Shown here: piece after piece, positions 23,819 through 31,699 of the stretch
Layout of the letters: every line of letters starts with the position of its first letter
Numbering within the stretch: the first letter of the stretch is position 1
Assembly: GCA_023433505.1 (NCBI GenBank)
Contig: JAEZCO010000024.1
Span: forward strand, 1-64,000
Reading direction: 5' to 3'
Source: Bacillota bacterium
GTDB taxonomy: Bacteria > Bacillota > Clostridia > Acetivibrionales > DTU013
DNA length: 64,000 nucleotides
Made by a program: the position numbers and the translations under genes
The notes under the pieces: generated by a model
Told to the model about the DNA's origin: nothing
Database searches by the model: none
What the model saw: only the letters and a program-made list of their open reading frames with translations

Positions 23819-26482
23819 TCACTTTACCAATATATTTTTATTCACCATCTCAATATTTCCGTTGGGACAACGGTTATAGCACATCCCGCATGCCACGCAC
23901 TCTTCGGAGTTTATTTCCCATTCGTCCGGCACTTTCAGGCGGATGGCAAATTCGCTGCAAATGGAGGCACAGAGGCCACAGCCTTCGCCACAACCGCAAT
24001 TCAGGCACCGGGCCGCTTCTTTCACCGCTTCCTCATCCGTAAGGGTACGCAGATAGGTATTGAAATTTTCGATTCTTTGATTGCCGTCCATTGTATAAAG
24101 GTTGCCGCCTTCTTCATCCTTGAAATAGCCGCTTCTCTTCAATACGGCCTCCTTTGAAACTACAGGATATTCCTGTTCGTATTCAAGTACGGCATCCTCT
24201 CCTGCAAGCAATCTGTCGATGGAACAGGCCGCTTTTTTCCCGTCGGCGATGGCTGCAATCACAGTGGCTACGTTTGTTACATCCCCGCCGGCGAATACTG
24301 CATCCAGGCTGGTCGCTCCCGTGGACAAATTGATAACGGCCATTCCCCTTTTATCTGTTGTCAATCCCTCCAGTACGGATGAATCGGGTTTTTGGCCCGT
24401 CGCTGCTATTACCGTATCGCAAGGCAGTGTAAATTCCGCTCCGCGTACCTCCTCCGGCTTTCTCCTGCTGGATGCATCCACTTCTCCAAGTACCTGATTC
24501 ACCATTTTTATTCCGGTCACACGGCCATCGGCTGCTTCAATGCCTGTGGATGAAACAAGATACATCACCCGGATGCCTTCGGCTTCCGCCTCTGCAATTT
24601 CCTCCGCGGTTGCAGGCATTTCGTCCCTGGTCCTGCGGTAGGCAATATATACCTCGCCGGCGCCCAGCCTTCGTGCGGTGCGTGCAGCGTCTACGGCGGT
24701 AAAGCCGCCTCCCACTACAACTACCCGTTTTCCCATTTCGGGCTTCCGGCCGTCATAAACTTTTTTAAGCAGCTCCAGGGCCGTAAGAACGCCTTTTGCA
24801 TCTTCGCCGGGGACACCCAGCCTGAGCCCCTGCTGCGCCCCGGTCCCAAGAAATACTGCCGCAAAGCCCTGTTTTTTCAATGACTCGACGGTAATGTCCC
24901 GGCCAAGGGCCGTTCCGGTTACAAACTTTATCCCTGTTTCACGGAGCATTTCTATTTCTTCATCCAGCACGTCATGGTTCATCCTGAATCTGGGCAGCCC
25001 GTACCGCAGCATGCCTCCAAGATAGGTCTCCTTTTCAAAAACGGTCACACTGTATCCCGCCAGCGCAAGATTGTATGCACAGGATAAGCCTGCCGGCCCC
25101 GAGCCTACGACCGCAATACTTTCACTTCTCGCTTCCGCCCTTGTCTGCTGCGGCTTCCAGCCTGATTTTTTGCCATATTCAATGACATATCTTTTGATTT
25201 CCCTGATGGGTATGGGCGTGCCGATAACCCCCCGTGTGCATTCCTTTTCGCAGGGATGGCTGCATACCCATCCGCAAACCGACTGCAGCGGATTTTTGCC
25301 CATGATAAGGTCATAGGCTCCTTTGATATCACCTTTAGCCACCTTTTGGACGTAGGCCTGCGCAGGCACGTGGTGCGGACATGCGGCCTTACATGGAGCC
25401 GCCAAGATTGGCTTGCTTATTTTTGCATAGCCTTCATACAAAGTAAGCTCAGGCGCGCTTTTCACCTGAGGTACGATGATATCTCTCATTTCCCTGGTTG
25501 TGGCGTATCCATGCTCTTCCATATAATCCTTGAGGTCGGAAATCAGGCCTTCAATAAATCCGTACCCGCTGATCAGGGTTTCGGCAGATATTCCGATAAG
25601 GTCCGCGCCGCACATGAACATTTCCGCCGCATCCTTGTAGTTCCTTATCCCCCCCGCCGCCATAATCCTGGGCTCAGGGCCGTTTACCTTCCTGATTTCA
25701 TAGGTATCCCGCAAAGCCAGCGGTTTCAGCCACGCCCCCGAATGGCAGGACATGCTTATTTCATCCTGCAAATGGTAGGCTGCCTTTCCGGGAGCGTCAA
25801 GGTTGATGGGCGGAATCCCCAGACGGTTTGCCGTACCGCCTACGGCATCGGCACCCGCTGCATATAACGCCTTCGCCACCTGTGCTATTTTTCCGCCCTC
25901 CGGCGTCAGCTTGACAAAGAGCGGAATCTTTATAACTTTTTTAATTTCACTTACGATTTCAGCAACCGCATCTCCCTGCTGGCCAAGGCTGGCGCCTGTC
26001 CTCACCTTGCAGCAGCTGTCGTCGCCGGAGGACAGCTCTACGTTATAGGACATGTTGGGACAGCACATATTCAGCTCGATAATATCCGCGCCGACTTCCT
26101 CGAACTTTTTCGCCATGTTGACCCAGCCTTCCGCTCCCTGGTCTCCGGCATAAGTGATGTTGGCCATCAAGATCAGTTCCTTCAGTTCCTTTTTTGCATC
26201 CTCCATCAGCTTCAGGCCTTCATAAAATTTCAACCGTTTTTCCGCTGTGAAGCACAATGCGTTCCGGTCATTGAAGATGGCATACCTGGGCACCCTGTTG
26301 ATGTACGGAGCAGGGTCAATGGTCAGCTTGATGCTGGCTGCCGCCCATCCTGTCTCCTCAATGCGCCTGAGTTGTTTTACCGACTTTGTGGTAGGCCCCG
26401 ACGCCACGTAAAAGGGGTTTTTAAATGTCAGCCCGGCGAGTTCTACCGGTAAATATAAATCTTTTCTCATTGATCCATTCAT
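23819..26482 (-). CDS. PreA/PreT-like fusion: FMN dihydroorotate/dihydropyrimidine dehydrogenase domain joined to FAD-NAD(P) and ferredoxin domains
   Basis: An 887-residue multidomain flavo-iron-sulfur protein. Residues 1-345 form an FMN TIM barrel of the PreA/DHODH type (FKNPFYVASGP, IIELNMCCPNMSYN, PLFVKLTPEG, MAAGGIRN). Residues 360-420 form the N-terminal PreT/GltD iron-sulfur helical domain (CKAACPHHVP, CGWVCSHPCEKECTR). Residues 455-760 bind FAD and NAD(P) (AVVGSGPAGLSCAYNLALAG; VVVGGGFTAVDAART; TVIAATGQKPD; FAGGDV). Residues 826-875 carry two 4Fe-4S clusters. The domain order differs from animal DPYD, where the FMN domain comes after the FAD domains, and resembles YgfK-like arrangements. 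At the place of the DPD catalytic Cys (ACGQ) I read SLGQ, so uracil reduction is uncertain. The start is ambiguous (an internal ATG four codons in). Confidence 0.88.
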   Translation of the reverse strand: MNGSMRKDLYLPVELAGLTFKNPFYVASGPTTKSVKQLRRIEETGWAAASIKLTIDPAPYINRVPRYAIFNDRNALCFTAEKRLKFYEGLKLMEDAKKELKELILMANITYAGDQGAEGWVNMAKKFEEVGADIIELNMCCPNMSYNVELSSGDDSCCKVRTGASLGQQGDAVAEIVSEIKKVIKIPLFVKLTPEGGKIAQVAKALYAAGADAVGGTANRLGIPPINLDAPGKAAYHLQDEISMSCHSGAWLKPLALRDTYEIRKVNGPEPRIMAAGGIRNYKDAAEMFMCGADLIGISAETLISGYGFIEGLISDLKDYMEEHGYATTREMRDIIVPQVKSAPELTLYEGYAKISKPILAAPCKAACPHHVPAQAYVQKVAKGDIKGAYDLIMGKNPLQSVCGWVCSHPCEKECTRGVIGTPIPIREIKRYVIEYGKKSGWKPQQTRAEARSESIAVVGSGPAGLSCAYNLALAGYSVTVFEKETYLGGMLRYGLPRFRMNHDVLDEEIEMLRETGIKFVTGTALGRDITVESLKKQGFAAVFLGTGAQQGLRLGVPGEDAKGVLTALELLKKVYDGRKPEMGKRVVVVGGGFTAVDAARTARRLGAGEVYIAYRRTRDEMPATAEEIAEAEAEGIRVMYLVSSTGIEAADGRVTGIKMVNQVLGEVDASSRRKPEEVRGAEFTLPCDTVIAATGQKPDSSVLEGLTTDKRGMAVINLSTGATSLDAVFAGGDVTNVATVIAAIADGKKAACSIDRLLAGEDAVLEYEQEYPVVSKEAVLKRSGYFKDEEGGNLYTMDGNQRIENFNTYLRTLTDEEAVKEAARCLNCGCGEGCGLCASICSEFAIRLKVPDEWEINSEECVACGMCYNRCPNGNIEMVNKNILVK

Positions 26483-26624
26483 TCCTTTCTCTGAGTCTCA
26501 AACCTTGAAAGCTTTGATGTCATTCTGAGGTGCACGAAGCATTTAATTTCCAATGGGAGCATACCCCCATACCCCTCGCTGCGCTCAGGATAACAGCTTT
26601 CTTAAAAGCTTATCTGCTATCTCC

Positions 26625-27692
26625 TTAAAGCCTGTCGTTTACAATTCTCACGCCTTCTTTTGCAGATTTATAGATAAGGTTTATTACCTTCAAGGCTTCA
26701 AGGCCGTCAATGCCGCGGAGGCCCACTTTTGCATCCTCATTTTTCAGGCATCTCTCCATGAAATGCCTTATTTCACTCACATATCCCAGGTTAAATTTTT
26801 CGTCTACCGCCGGTTTTGACCATCCCGTGGTGATTTCCGCTTTTTCAACGGTGTAGCTTAGACCCGGTATGGAATAGCAGCTGATTGCCGATGAGAAGGT
26901 AAGGTCCAGGTGCATGCACCCCTTTTCTCCATAGATGTCGATGACATCCTCCATGCCTCCCATGGTCAGGTAATTGGCTTCCAGAAGGGCAGAGGTGCCA
27001 TCGTCAAACTTAATCATGCATGCAGCCCAATCCTCTCCTTCCATGCCCTTATGGATAAAATTGTGCTGAAGGCCGCCGGAAGTCATGGCTGTCAGCTCCG
27101 TCCACCTGCCGTTTTTCAGTGCCAGCATGAAGCCTACGGGATGAATTCCGAGGTGGACCATGCTGCCTCCGCCGCAGTATTTGATTGTTTGCGCAAAGGG
27201 AGAATGCGAACCGCAGTGGCTTTCACGGGCCCTGATATATAAGGGCTTGCCGATAGCGCCTTCATCTATGATGCTTAAAGCTTTGTTAAGGGCCGGAGCA
27301 AAAAGCCAATCCTCGGCATAATACAGCTTCCTGCCTGCGGCTTTGGCTGCCTCTACCATTTCAGCCGCATCTTCCACCGTGGTTGCCAGGGGCTTTTCGG
27401 ATATTACATCCCTTCCTTTTTTAAAGGCTGCCAATGCAACCTGATGATGCAGAAAATTCGGCATACAGATATCTACCAAATCGCAATCAACCTCTTCGAT
27501 TGCCCTCTCATAGCTGTCGTATATCTTGTAGCCGTGAAGCCCATACCGGCCTCCCAAAGCTTCAACCCTTGAAATGTCCTTATCGCAGATGGCTACAATC
27601 TCAGCGATATCCGTGCATCTCGAATACCCGTCCATATGGAGGTCCGCGCTGAACGCAGCTCCTATCAGCAGAACCCTGACTTTTTTACTCAT
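26625..27692 (-). CDS. Gfo/Idh/MocA-family oxidoreductase
   Basis: A 355-residue NAD(P)-dependent sugar or cyclitol dehydrogenase, first gene of the operon. The N-terminal Rossmann motif is degenerate: VRVLLIGAAFSADLHMDGY has GAAFSA where GxGxxG is usual. The conserved EKPLATTVEDA (catalytic Lys) and GGGSMVHLGIHPVG (active-site Asp/His region reads H..G.HPV) follow. It probably oxidises a hydroxyl on a sugar or polyol. A candidate TetR operator lies 48 bases upstream of the start, and the ribosome binding site GGGGAAG is good. Confidence 0.9.
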   Translation of the reverse strand: MSKKVRVLLIGAAFSADLHMDGYSRCTDIAEIVAICDKDISRVEALGGRYGLHGYKIYDSYERAIEEVDCDLVDICMPNFLHHQVALAAFKKGRDVISEKPLATTVEDAAEMVEAAKAAGRKLYYAEDWLFAPALNKALSIIDEGAIGKPLYIRARESHCGSHSPFAQTIKYCGGGSMVHLGIHPVGFMLALKNGRWTELTAMTSGGLQHNFIHKGMEGEDWAACMIKFDDGTSALLEANYLTMGGMEDVIDIYGEKGCMHLDLTFSSAISCYSIPGLSYTVEKAEITTGWSKPAVDEKFNLGYVSEIRHFMERCLKNEDAKVGLRGIDGLEALKVINLIYKSAKEGVRIVNDRL

Positions 27693-27739
27693 TGTGACTT
27701 CCCCCTTTTCATTACTGAGTTACTCTGTAAACCTGATTA

Positions 27740-27759
27740 GTAAATAACCGGTTGGTTAC
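27740..27759. promoter_or_regulatory. candidate TetR operator in front of the catabolic operon
   Basis: A 20-base imperfect palindrome (8 of 10 pairs match) centred on AACCGGTT. It contains TAACCGGTTGGTTAC, which matches 13 of 15 bases of TAACCGTTTAGTTAC in front of the tetR-family gene. The shared word in both promoters points to one regulator. Confidence 0.65.
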
Positions 27760-27842
27760 TTAAGTTTATAAGCCTTCCTTATACAGGAAGTTATAACAGA
27801 GGTGGAGGCATTTTTGATGCCTCGCAATATTTGCACCGGTAC

Positions 27843-28472
27843 TTAGCTTTTGTCGTCTTTGCACATGTAGCTTAAAAACATCTCCGTCACGTTTTCCACC
27901 CTGCTTTTAATGCTCTCTTCCGTGTCCAGCTTTCTTCCCATCAGCTTGGAAAGGGTATATCTGTTTGAAAAATACGAAAAGGTATAGGTTAAGAGAGATA
28001 GAATAATCTGCTCTGCATCCAGCTCCGCCTTAAAAACCCCCTGCTGTTTCCCCTTGCCGATGATTTTCCGGAGCAGGTCAAAGGTCGGGTCCTTGATCAC
28101 CTTGAAGTCAATATCCTGGACATACTTGCCCTTGTTCAGATTCTCCCATAAAATCATATTCACATAGGTGGGATTTTGGCTGAGGAAATCAAAATACAGA
28201 CTGATGATGCTTTTAATTGCATCCGTACAGGAAATATCCTCGGACAGAAGAACTGTCTCTTTTCTGCTCAACCTGCTGTAAACAGTCGCAAGAACAGCTT
28301 TGTACAATTCTTCCTTGTTGCCGAAATACTCATAGATCATCCTTTTGTTAATTCCGGCCTGTCTGGCGATCTCGTCAATTCTTGAGCCATAAATCCCTTT
28401 TTCGGCAAATTCCTGTTCTGCTGCGTTTAAAATATCTTCCCTGGATTTGTGCGAATCTCTGATTCTAGCCAT
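27843..28472 (-). CDS. TetR-family transcriptional regulator
   Basis: A 209-residue regulator with the TetR N-terminal helix-turn-helix (residues about 8-55): SREDILNAAEQEFAEKG, IDEIARQAGINKRMIYEYF with the recognition helix in GINKRMIYEYFGNKEELY. The C-terminal ligand domain is helical. I start it at ATG 28472 (MARIRDSHKS) with GAGGTTGTT upstream; the longer reading from 28577 runs through the operator. It is transcribed in the same direction as, and just upstream of, the six-gene catabolic operon and shares its operator sequence, so it is the likely local repressor, responding to a pathway compound. Confidence 0.93.
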   Translation of the reverse strand: MARIRDSHKSREDILNAAEQEFAEKGIYGSRIDEIARQAGINKRMIYEYFGNKEELYKAVLATVYSRLSRKETVLLSEDISCTDAIKSIISLYFDFLSQNPTYVNMILWENLNKGKYVQDIDFKVIKDPTFDLLRKIIGKGKQQGVFKAELDAEQIILSLLTYTFSYFSNRYTLSKLMGRKLDTEESIKSRVENVTEMFLSYMCKDDKS

Positions 28473-28492
28473 AACAACCTCATTTTTTCCAA

Positions 28493-28508
28493 GTAACCGT
28501 TTAGTTAC
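28493..28508. promoter_or_regulatory. candidate TetR operator at its own promoter
   Basis: GTAAC-CGTTTA-GTTAC, a perfect 5-base inverted repeat with six-base spacer, lies 21 bases upstream of the tetR-family start. It contains TAACCGTTTAGTTAC, almost identical to the operon-side site. Confidence 0.65.
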
Positions 28509-28556
28509 ATTGTAATCCAAGGGATAGCGCAAGTCAAGATAGATTTTAAAATAAAT

Positions 28557-28571
28557 CCCCCAAAAAGGGGG
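28557..28571 (-). terminator. weak hairpin terminator
   Basis: CCCCC-AAAAA-GGGGG followed on the minus strand by ATTTATTTT, between the glutamate dehydrogenase stop and the tetR gene. The stem is short but all-GC. Confidence 0.4.
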
Positions 28572-28614
28572 CTGCAAACCAAACTCCTGCGACTATTCAG
28601 ATACTGGCTTTCAT

Positions 28615-28638
28615 TGTAGGGGCGACCACTGGTCGCCC
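28615..28638 (+). repeat. intergenic repeat TGTAGGGGCGACC, copy 1
   Basis: TGTAGGGGCGACCACTGG then TCGCCC. The inverted copy at 31542-31565 matches 23 of 24 bases, with further similarity (TGGAAGG) beyond. A short hairpin GGGCGACC/GGTCGCCC lies within it. Confidence 0.6.
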
Positions 28639-28712
28639 ACCCTGGAAGGCCCTTGAATGGCATCAGTGATCGCCGCTACATTTTCATACTTAGATATGCC
28701 GCATGCGGCATG

Positions 28713-28808
28713 GACATTGCGAAGGGCAGAGCGACGCGGCAATCTCTGCATTTTAGCAGGATAACATTTTGAGATTGCTGCGCTACACTGCGCTTCACTC
28801 GCAATGAC
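28713..28808. repeat. inverted-repeat element with GCAATCTC arms
   Basis: The left arm GACATTGCGAAGGGCAGAGC..GGCAATCTC is the imperfect inverse of the right arm GAGATTGCTGCGCTACACTG..TCGCAATGAC. This 96-bp hairpin element of a type widespread in Clostridia fills the space after glutamate dehydrogenase. Confidence 0.65.
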
Positions 28809-28832
28809 ACAGGTATTTGCATATAAGCTATT

Positions 28833-30095
28833 TTACGGGAAAACGCCTCTGATTTTCTTCGCCTTGACGATTCTGTCAATGGCGACTATATACGCGCCCA
28901 TTCTCATGGTCGTATTCTTTTCCTTTTTCTGATCCCACACTTCATTGAAGGACCGGATCATTATTTTTTCCAGGGCACGGTTGACTTCTTCTTCATCCCA
29001 CATCAGCGACTGAATATTCTGAACCCATTCAAAATAGGATACCACAACACCGCCGGCGTTGGCCAGAATATCCGGCACCACGGTTTTACCGTTTCTTTCA
29101 AGAATTTTATCCGCCTCTACGGTGGTAGGCCCGTTGGCGCCTTCCACAATCACTGTTGCCTTTACTTGAGGTGCAATCTGTTCCGTAATCTGGTTTTCAA
29201 GGGCCGCCGGTACAAGCACGTCGCACTCTACCGTCAAAAGCTCATCATTGGTAATATGTTTGATCCCCGGCCCCTCGTAATCCTTAAGCATTTTGCCGTG
29301 GTTGTTCCCCAGGAAATCTACAATTTCCTTTACATCCAGACCGTTTTTGCAGTACAATCCGCAGGAAACGTCGCTTACTGCGACAATCTTGCAGCCTTCG
29401 TTATGTAAAAGAACCGCAGCGGTTCCGCCCACGTTTCCCATACCCTGTACGGCAACTCTGGTACCGATCATCGGCATTCCCAGGCGGTGAAGGATTTCTC
29501 TTGTCATAAACATGACGCCTCGTCCGGTGGCTTCCTTTCTGCCAAGGGACCCGCCTACGTCCACAGGCTTTCCGGTGACAACGCCGGGGACGGTATACCC
29601 TTTGAACATGCTGTAGGTATCCATGATCCAGCCCATTATTTCTGCATTCGTGCCTACGTCAGGCGCAGGGATATCTTTTTCAGGACCAATGAGAGGCAGA
29701 ATCATGGCCGTATATCTGCGGGTCAGATTTTTCAGCTCATTCCGGCTCAGTTCCCTGGGATTTACCTTTACCGCACCCTTGCCGCCGCCATAAGGGATGT
29801 TTACAACGGCGCATTTAAAAGACATCCATGCAGCAAGAGCCTTAACTTCATCAATTTCCACGTCCTGATGGTACCGGATACCGCCCTTGCATGGCCCTCT
29901 GGAGCTTGAATGCTGGACGCGGTAACCCTCAAAGACCCTGATGCTGCCGTCATCCATTTCAACAGGAATCGACACCTTCAGTTCTCTTTCGGGATATTTT
30001 ACCGCCGCATAATCCTTCTCCTCGAGACCTATCAGCTTTGCCGCCTTCTCCAGCACCTCCAGCATGTTTTCATACGGATTGTACACCTTGTTCAT
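28833..30095 (-). CDS. Glu/Leu/Phe/Val dehydrogenase, probably NAD-glutamate dehydrogenase
   Basis: A 420-residue hexameric-type glutamate dehydrogenase that interconverts glutamate and 2-oxoglutarate plus ammonia. Substrate-site residues are in GPCKGGIRYHQDV (Lys-Gly-Gly), the catalytic Lys in AAWMSFKCAVVNIPYGGGKGA and the Asp in KDIPAPDVGTN. The Rossmann motif is VAVQGMGNVGG. The length and the absence of an extended N-terminus fit the catabolic NAD form of Clostridia. GTGGGGAGG precedes the start. It appears monocistronic. Confidence 0.95.
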   Translation of the reverse strand: MNKVYNPYENMLEVLEKAAKLIGLEEKDYAAVKYPERELKVSIPVEMDDGSIRVFEGYRVQHSSSRGPCKGGIRYHQDVEIDEVKALAAWMSFKCAVVNIPYGGGKGAVKVNPRELSRNELKNLTRRYTAMILPLIGPEKDIPAPDVGTNAEIMGWIMDTYSMFKGYTVPGVVTGKPVDVGGSLGRKEATGRGVMFMTREILHRLGMPMIGTRVAVQGMGNVGGTAAVLLHNEGCKIVAVSDVSCGLYCKNGLDVKEIVDFLGNNHGKMLKDYEGPGIKHITNDELLTVECDVLVPAALENQITEQIAPQVKATVIVEGANGPTTVEADKILERNGKTVVPDILANAGGVVVSYFEWVQNIQSLMWDEEEVNRALEKIMIRSFNEVWDQKKEKNTTMRMGAYIVAIDRIVKAKKIRGVFP

Positions 30096-30247
30096 TTTTA
30101 GATCCTCCCCACGTTCCTGATTTTTTCAGGTTTTTTTTATCTATACTTCATTTTGGATTACTTTGATTACCTTATATAGGCATTATATAGCAATTATAAA
30201 TAAATTTGCAATGATTTCTTGCAAATTTAAAATACTTTTGCAGGAAA

Positions 30248-31438
30248 TCATTCATTTTTCTCTCTATATACTATTTTTCCCTTAATCATTGACATTTTAA
30301 TCCCTATATCTTTGTCAAACATGACGATATCGGCGTCCTTCCCCTTTGCCAGGCTGCCTTTTCTGCGATCCGCTCCAATAATTGACGCCGGCGTCAGGGT
30401 CATCATTCTTACTGCCATCACCAGCGGGACTTCCGCATTCTTTACCATGGTCCTTACAAGTCTGTCCGCCGTGGCCACGCTCCCGGCAAAGGCCGATCTG
30501 TCCGGAAGCTTCGCGACGCCATCCTCCACAATTACCGTCTGTCCATCTTTGAGGCTGCCGAGAATGCTCTCTCCGTCAGGCATTCCGGCAGCACGCATTG
30601 AGTCGGTAACAAGGGCGATGCGGTGAGGCCCCTTGGTTTTATAAATCAACTTCAGCAGTGTCTGGGGCAAATGGACGCCGTCCGCTATGATTTCCACCGT
30701 CATGTCATCCATCAGCAAGGCGGTTTCAATGACTCCGGCAAACCTGTAGGCATTGATCCTTCTCACCCCGGACATTCCCGAATACAGGTGGGTCACATGG
30801 GTGAACCCGCAGTCGAAGGCCTTAAACACCTCTTCATCAATGGCATCCGAATGGGCAATGGACGGCAGGACCCCCCGGGCTTTGATAAACCGGCCGAACT
30901 CCAGCGCTCCCTCCAATTCCGGTGCGGCGCTCCACCGGAGAATATCATCGGACCATTGCAGTATTTCCTCATATTCTTCAGGCTTTGGATTTTTAATGTA
31001 TCTTGGGTCCTGGGCGCCTTTCTGGGATAAGGCAAAATAGGGACCTTCCAGATGGATGCCCAATAGCTCGGAGCCCTTTTGGTTCTGTACCTTCGCCGCT
31101 TTGAAAACTTCGAAGGTCCTTTTCAGCTCCTCATTGGTGGAGGTCAGCGTTGTAGGGACCAGGGATGTCGTACCATGGCGCGCATGAGCTTCGGCAGCCC
31201 CCAGATAAGCCTCCACGGTACCGTCCATAAAATCAAAGCCGCCTCCGCCATGGATATGGATGTCAATGAATCCCGGAGATACATAATTGCCGCAGGCGTC
31301 GATCTCCAGGTAATCCTCTGTCTGCACATCCGCACCGCTGACACAGGCAATCCTGCCATTGTCAATGAGTACTGTGCCCTTATGGATCAGCTCAAAAGGA
31401 GTTATTACCTCTGCATTAAATAGCTTAATCTTATCCAT
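30248..31438 (-). CDS. nagA: N-acetylglucosamine-6-phosphate deacetylase
   Basis: A 396-residue amidohydrolase-superfamily enzyme that removes acetate from GlcNAc-6-phosphate in amino-sugar and cell-wall recycling. Motifs include GFIDIHIHGGGGFDFMDG, the metal Glu in GIHLEGPYF, His residues in SIAHSDA and GFTHVTHLYSGM, and the catalytic Asp in ALVTDSMRAAG. nagB is not in the window. GAAAGGATAA precedes the start. It may be read together with the upstream aminotransferase gene, but a 261-base gap with a repeat separates them. Confidence 0.94.
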   Translation of the reverse strand: MDKIKLFNAEVITPFELIHKGTVLIDNGRIACVSGADVQTEDYLEIDACGNYVSPGFIDIHIHGGGGFDFMDGTVEAYLGAAEAHARHGTTSLVPTTLTSTNEELKRTFEVFKAAKVQNQKGSELLGIHLEGPYFALSQKGAQDPRYIKNPKPEEYEEILQWSDDILRWSAAPELEGALEFGRFIKARGVLPSIAHSDAIDEEVFKAFDCGFTHVTHLYSGMSGVRRINAYRFAGVIETALLMDDMTVEIIADGVHLPQTLLKLIYKTKGPHRIALVTDSMRAAGMPDGESILGSLKDGQTVIVEDGVAKLPDRSAFAGSVATADRLVRTMVKNAEVPLVMAVRMMTLTPASIIGADRRKGSLAKGKDADIVMFDKDIGIKMSMIKGKIVYREKNE

Positions 31439-31541
31439 GCTGTTTATCCTTTCAATTGAAGCGTGTCCGTCACTTAACTCATTTACTTATTACTTATTTC
31501 GACAAACGTCAATAAATTCTTTTGTTATGTCCTTCCAGGTC

Positions 31542-31565
31542 GGGCGGCCAGTGGTCGCCCCTACA
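31542..31565 (-). repeat. intergenic repeat TGTAGGGGCGACC, copy 2
   Basis: Inverted copy of 28615-28638, in the nagA-aminotransferase gap. The rest of that 261-base gap shows no gene. Confidence 0.6.
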
Positions 31566-31699
31566 CTGGATTCCTTTTCATAACAGTGACCCACCAACAG
31601 GACAATAACTCAGCAAGTTGCACAGCAATAGCAGGGTGTTACTCCGCATTCCTACTACTGCGCCTTTATATTAATTACCCATCCTATAAAATTCTCCCT

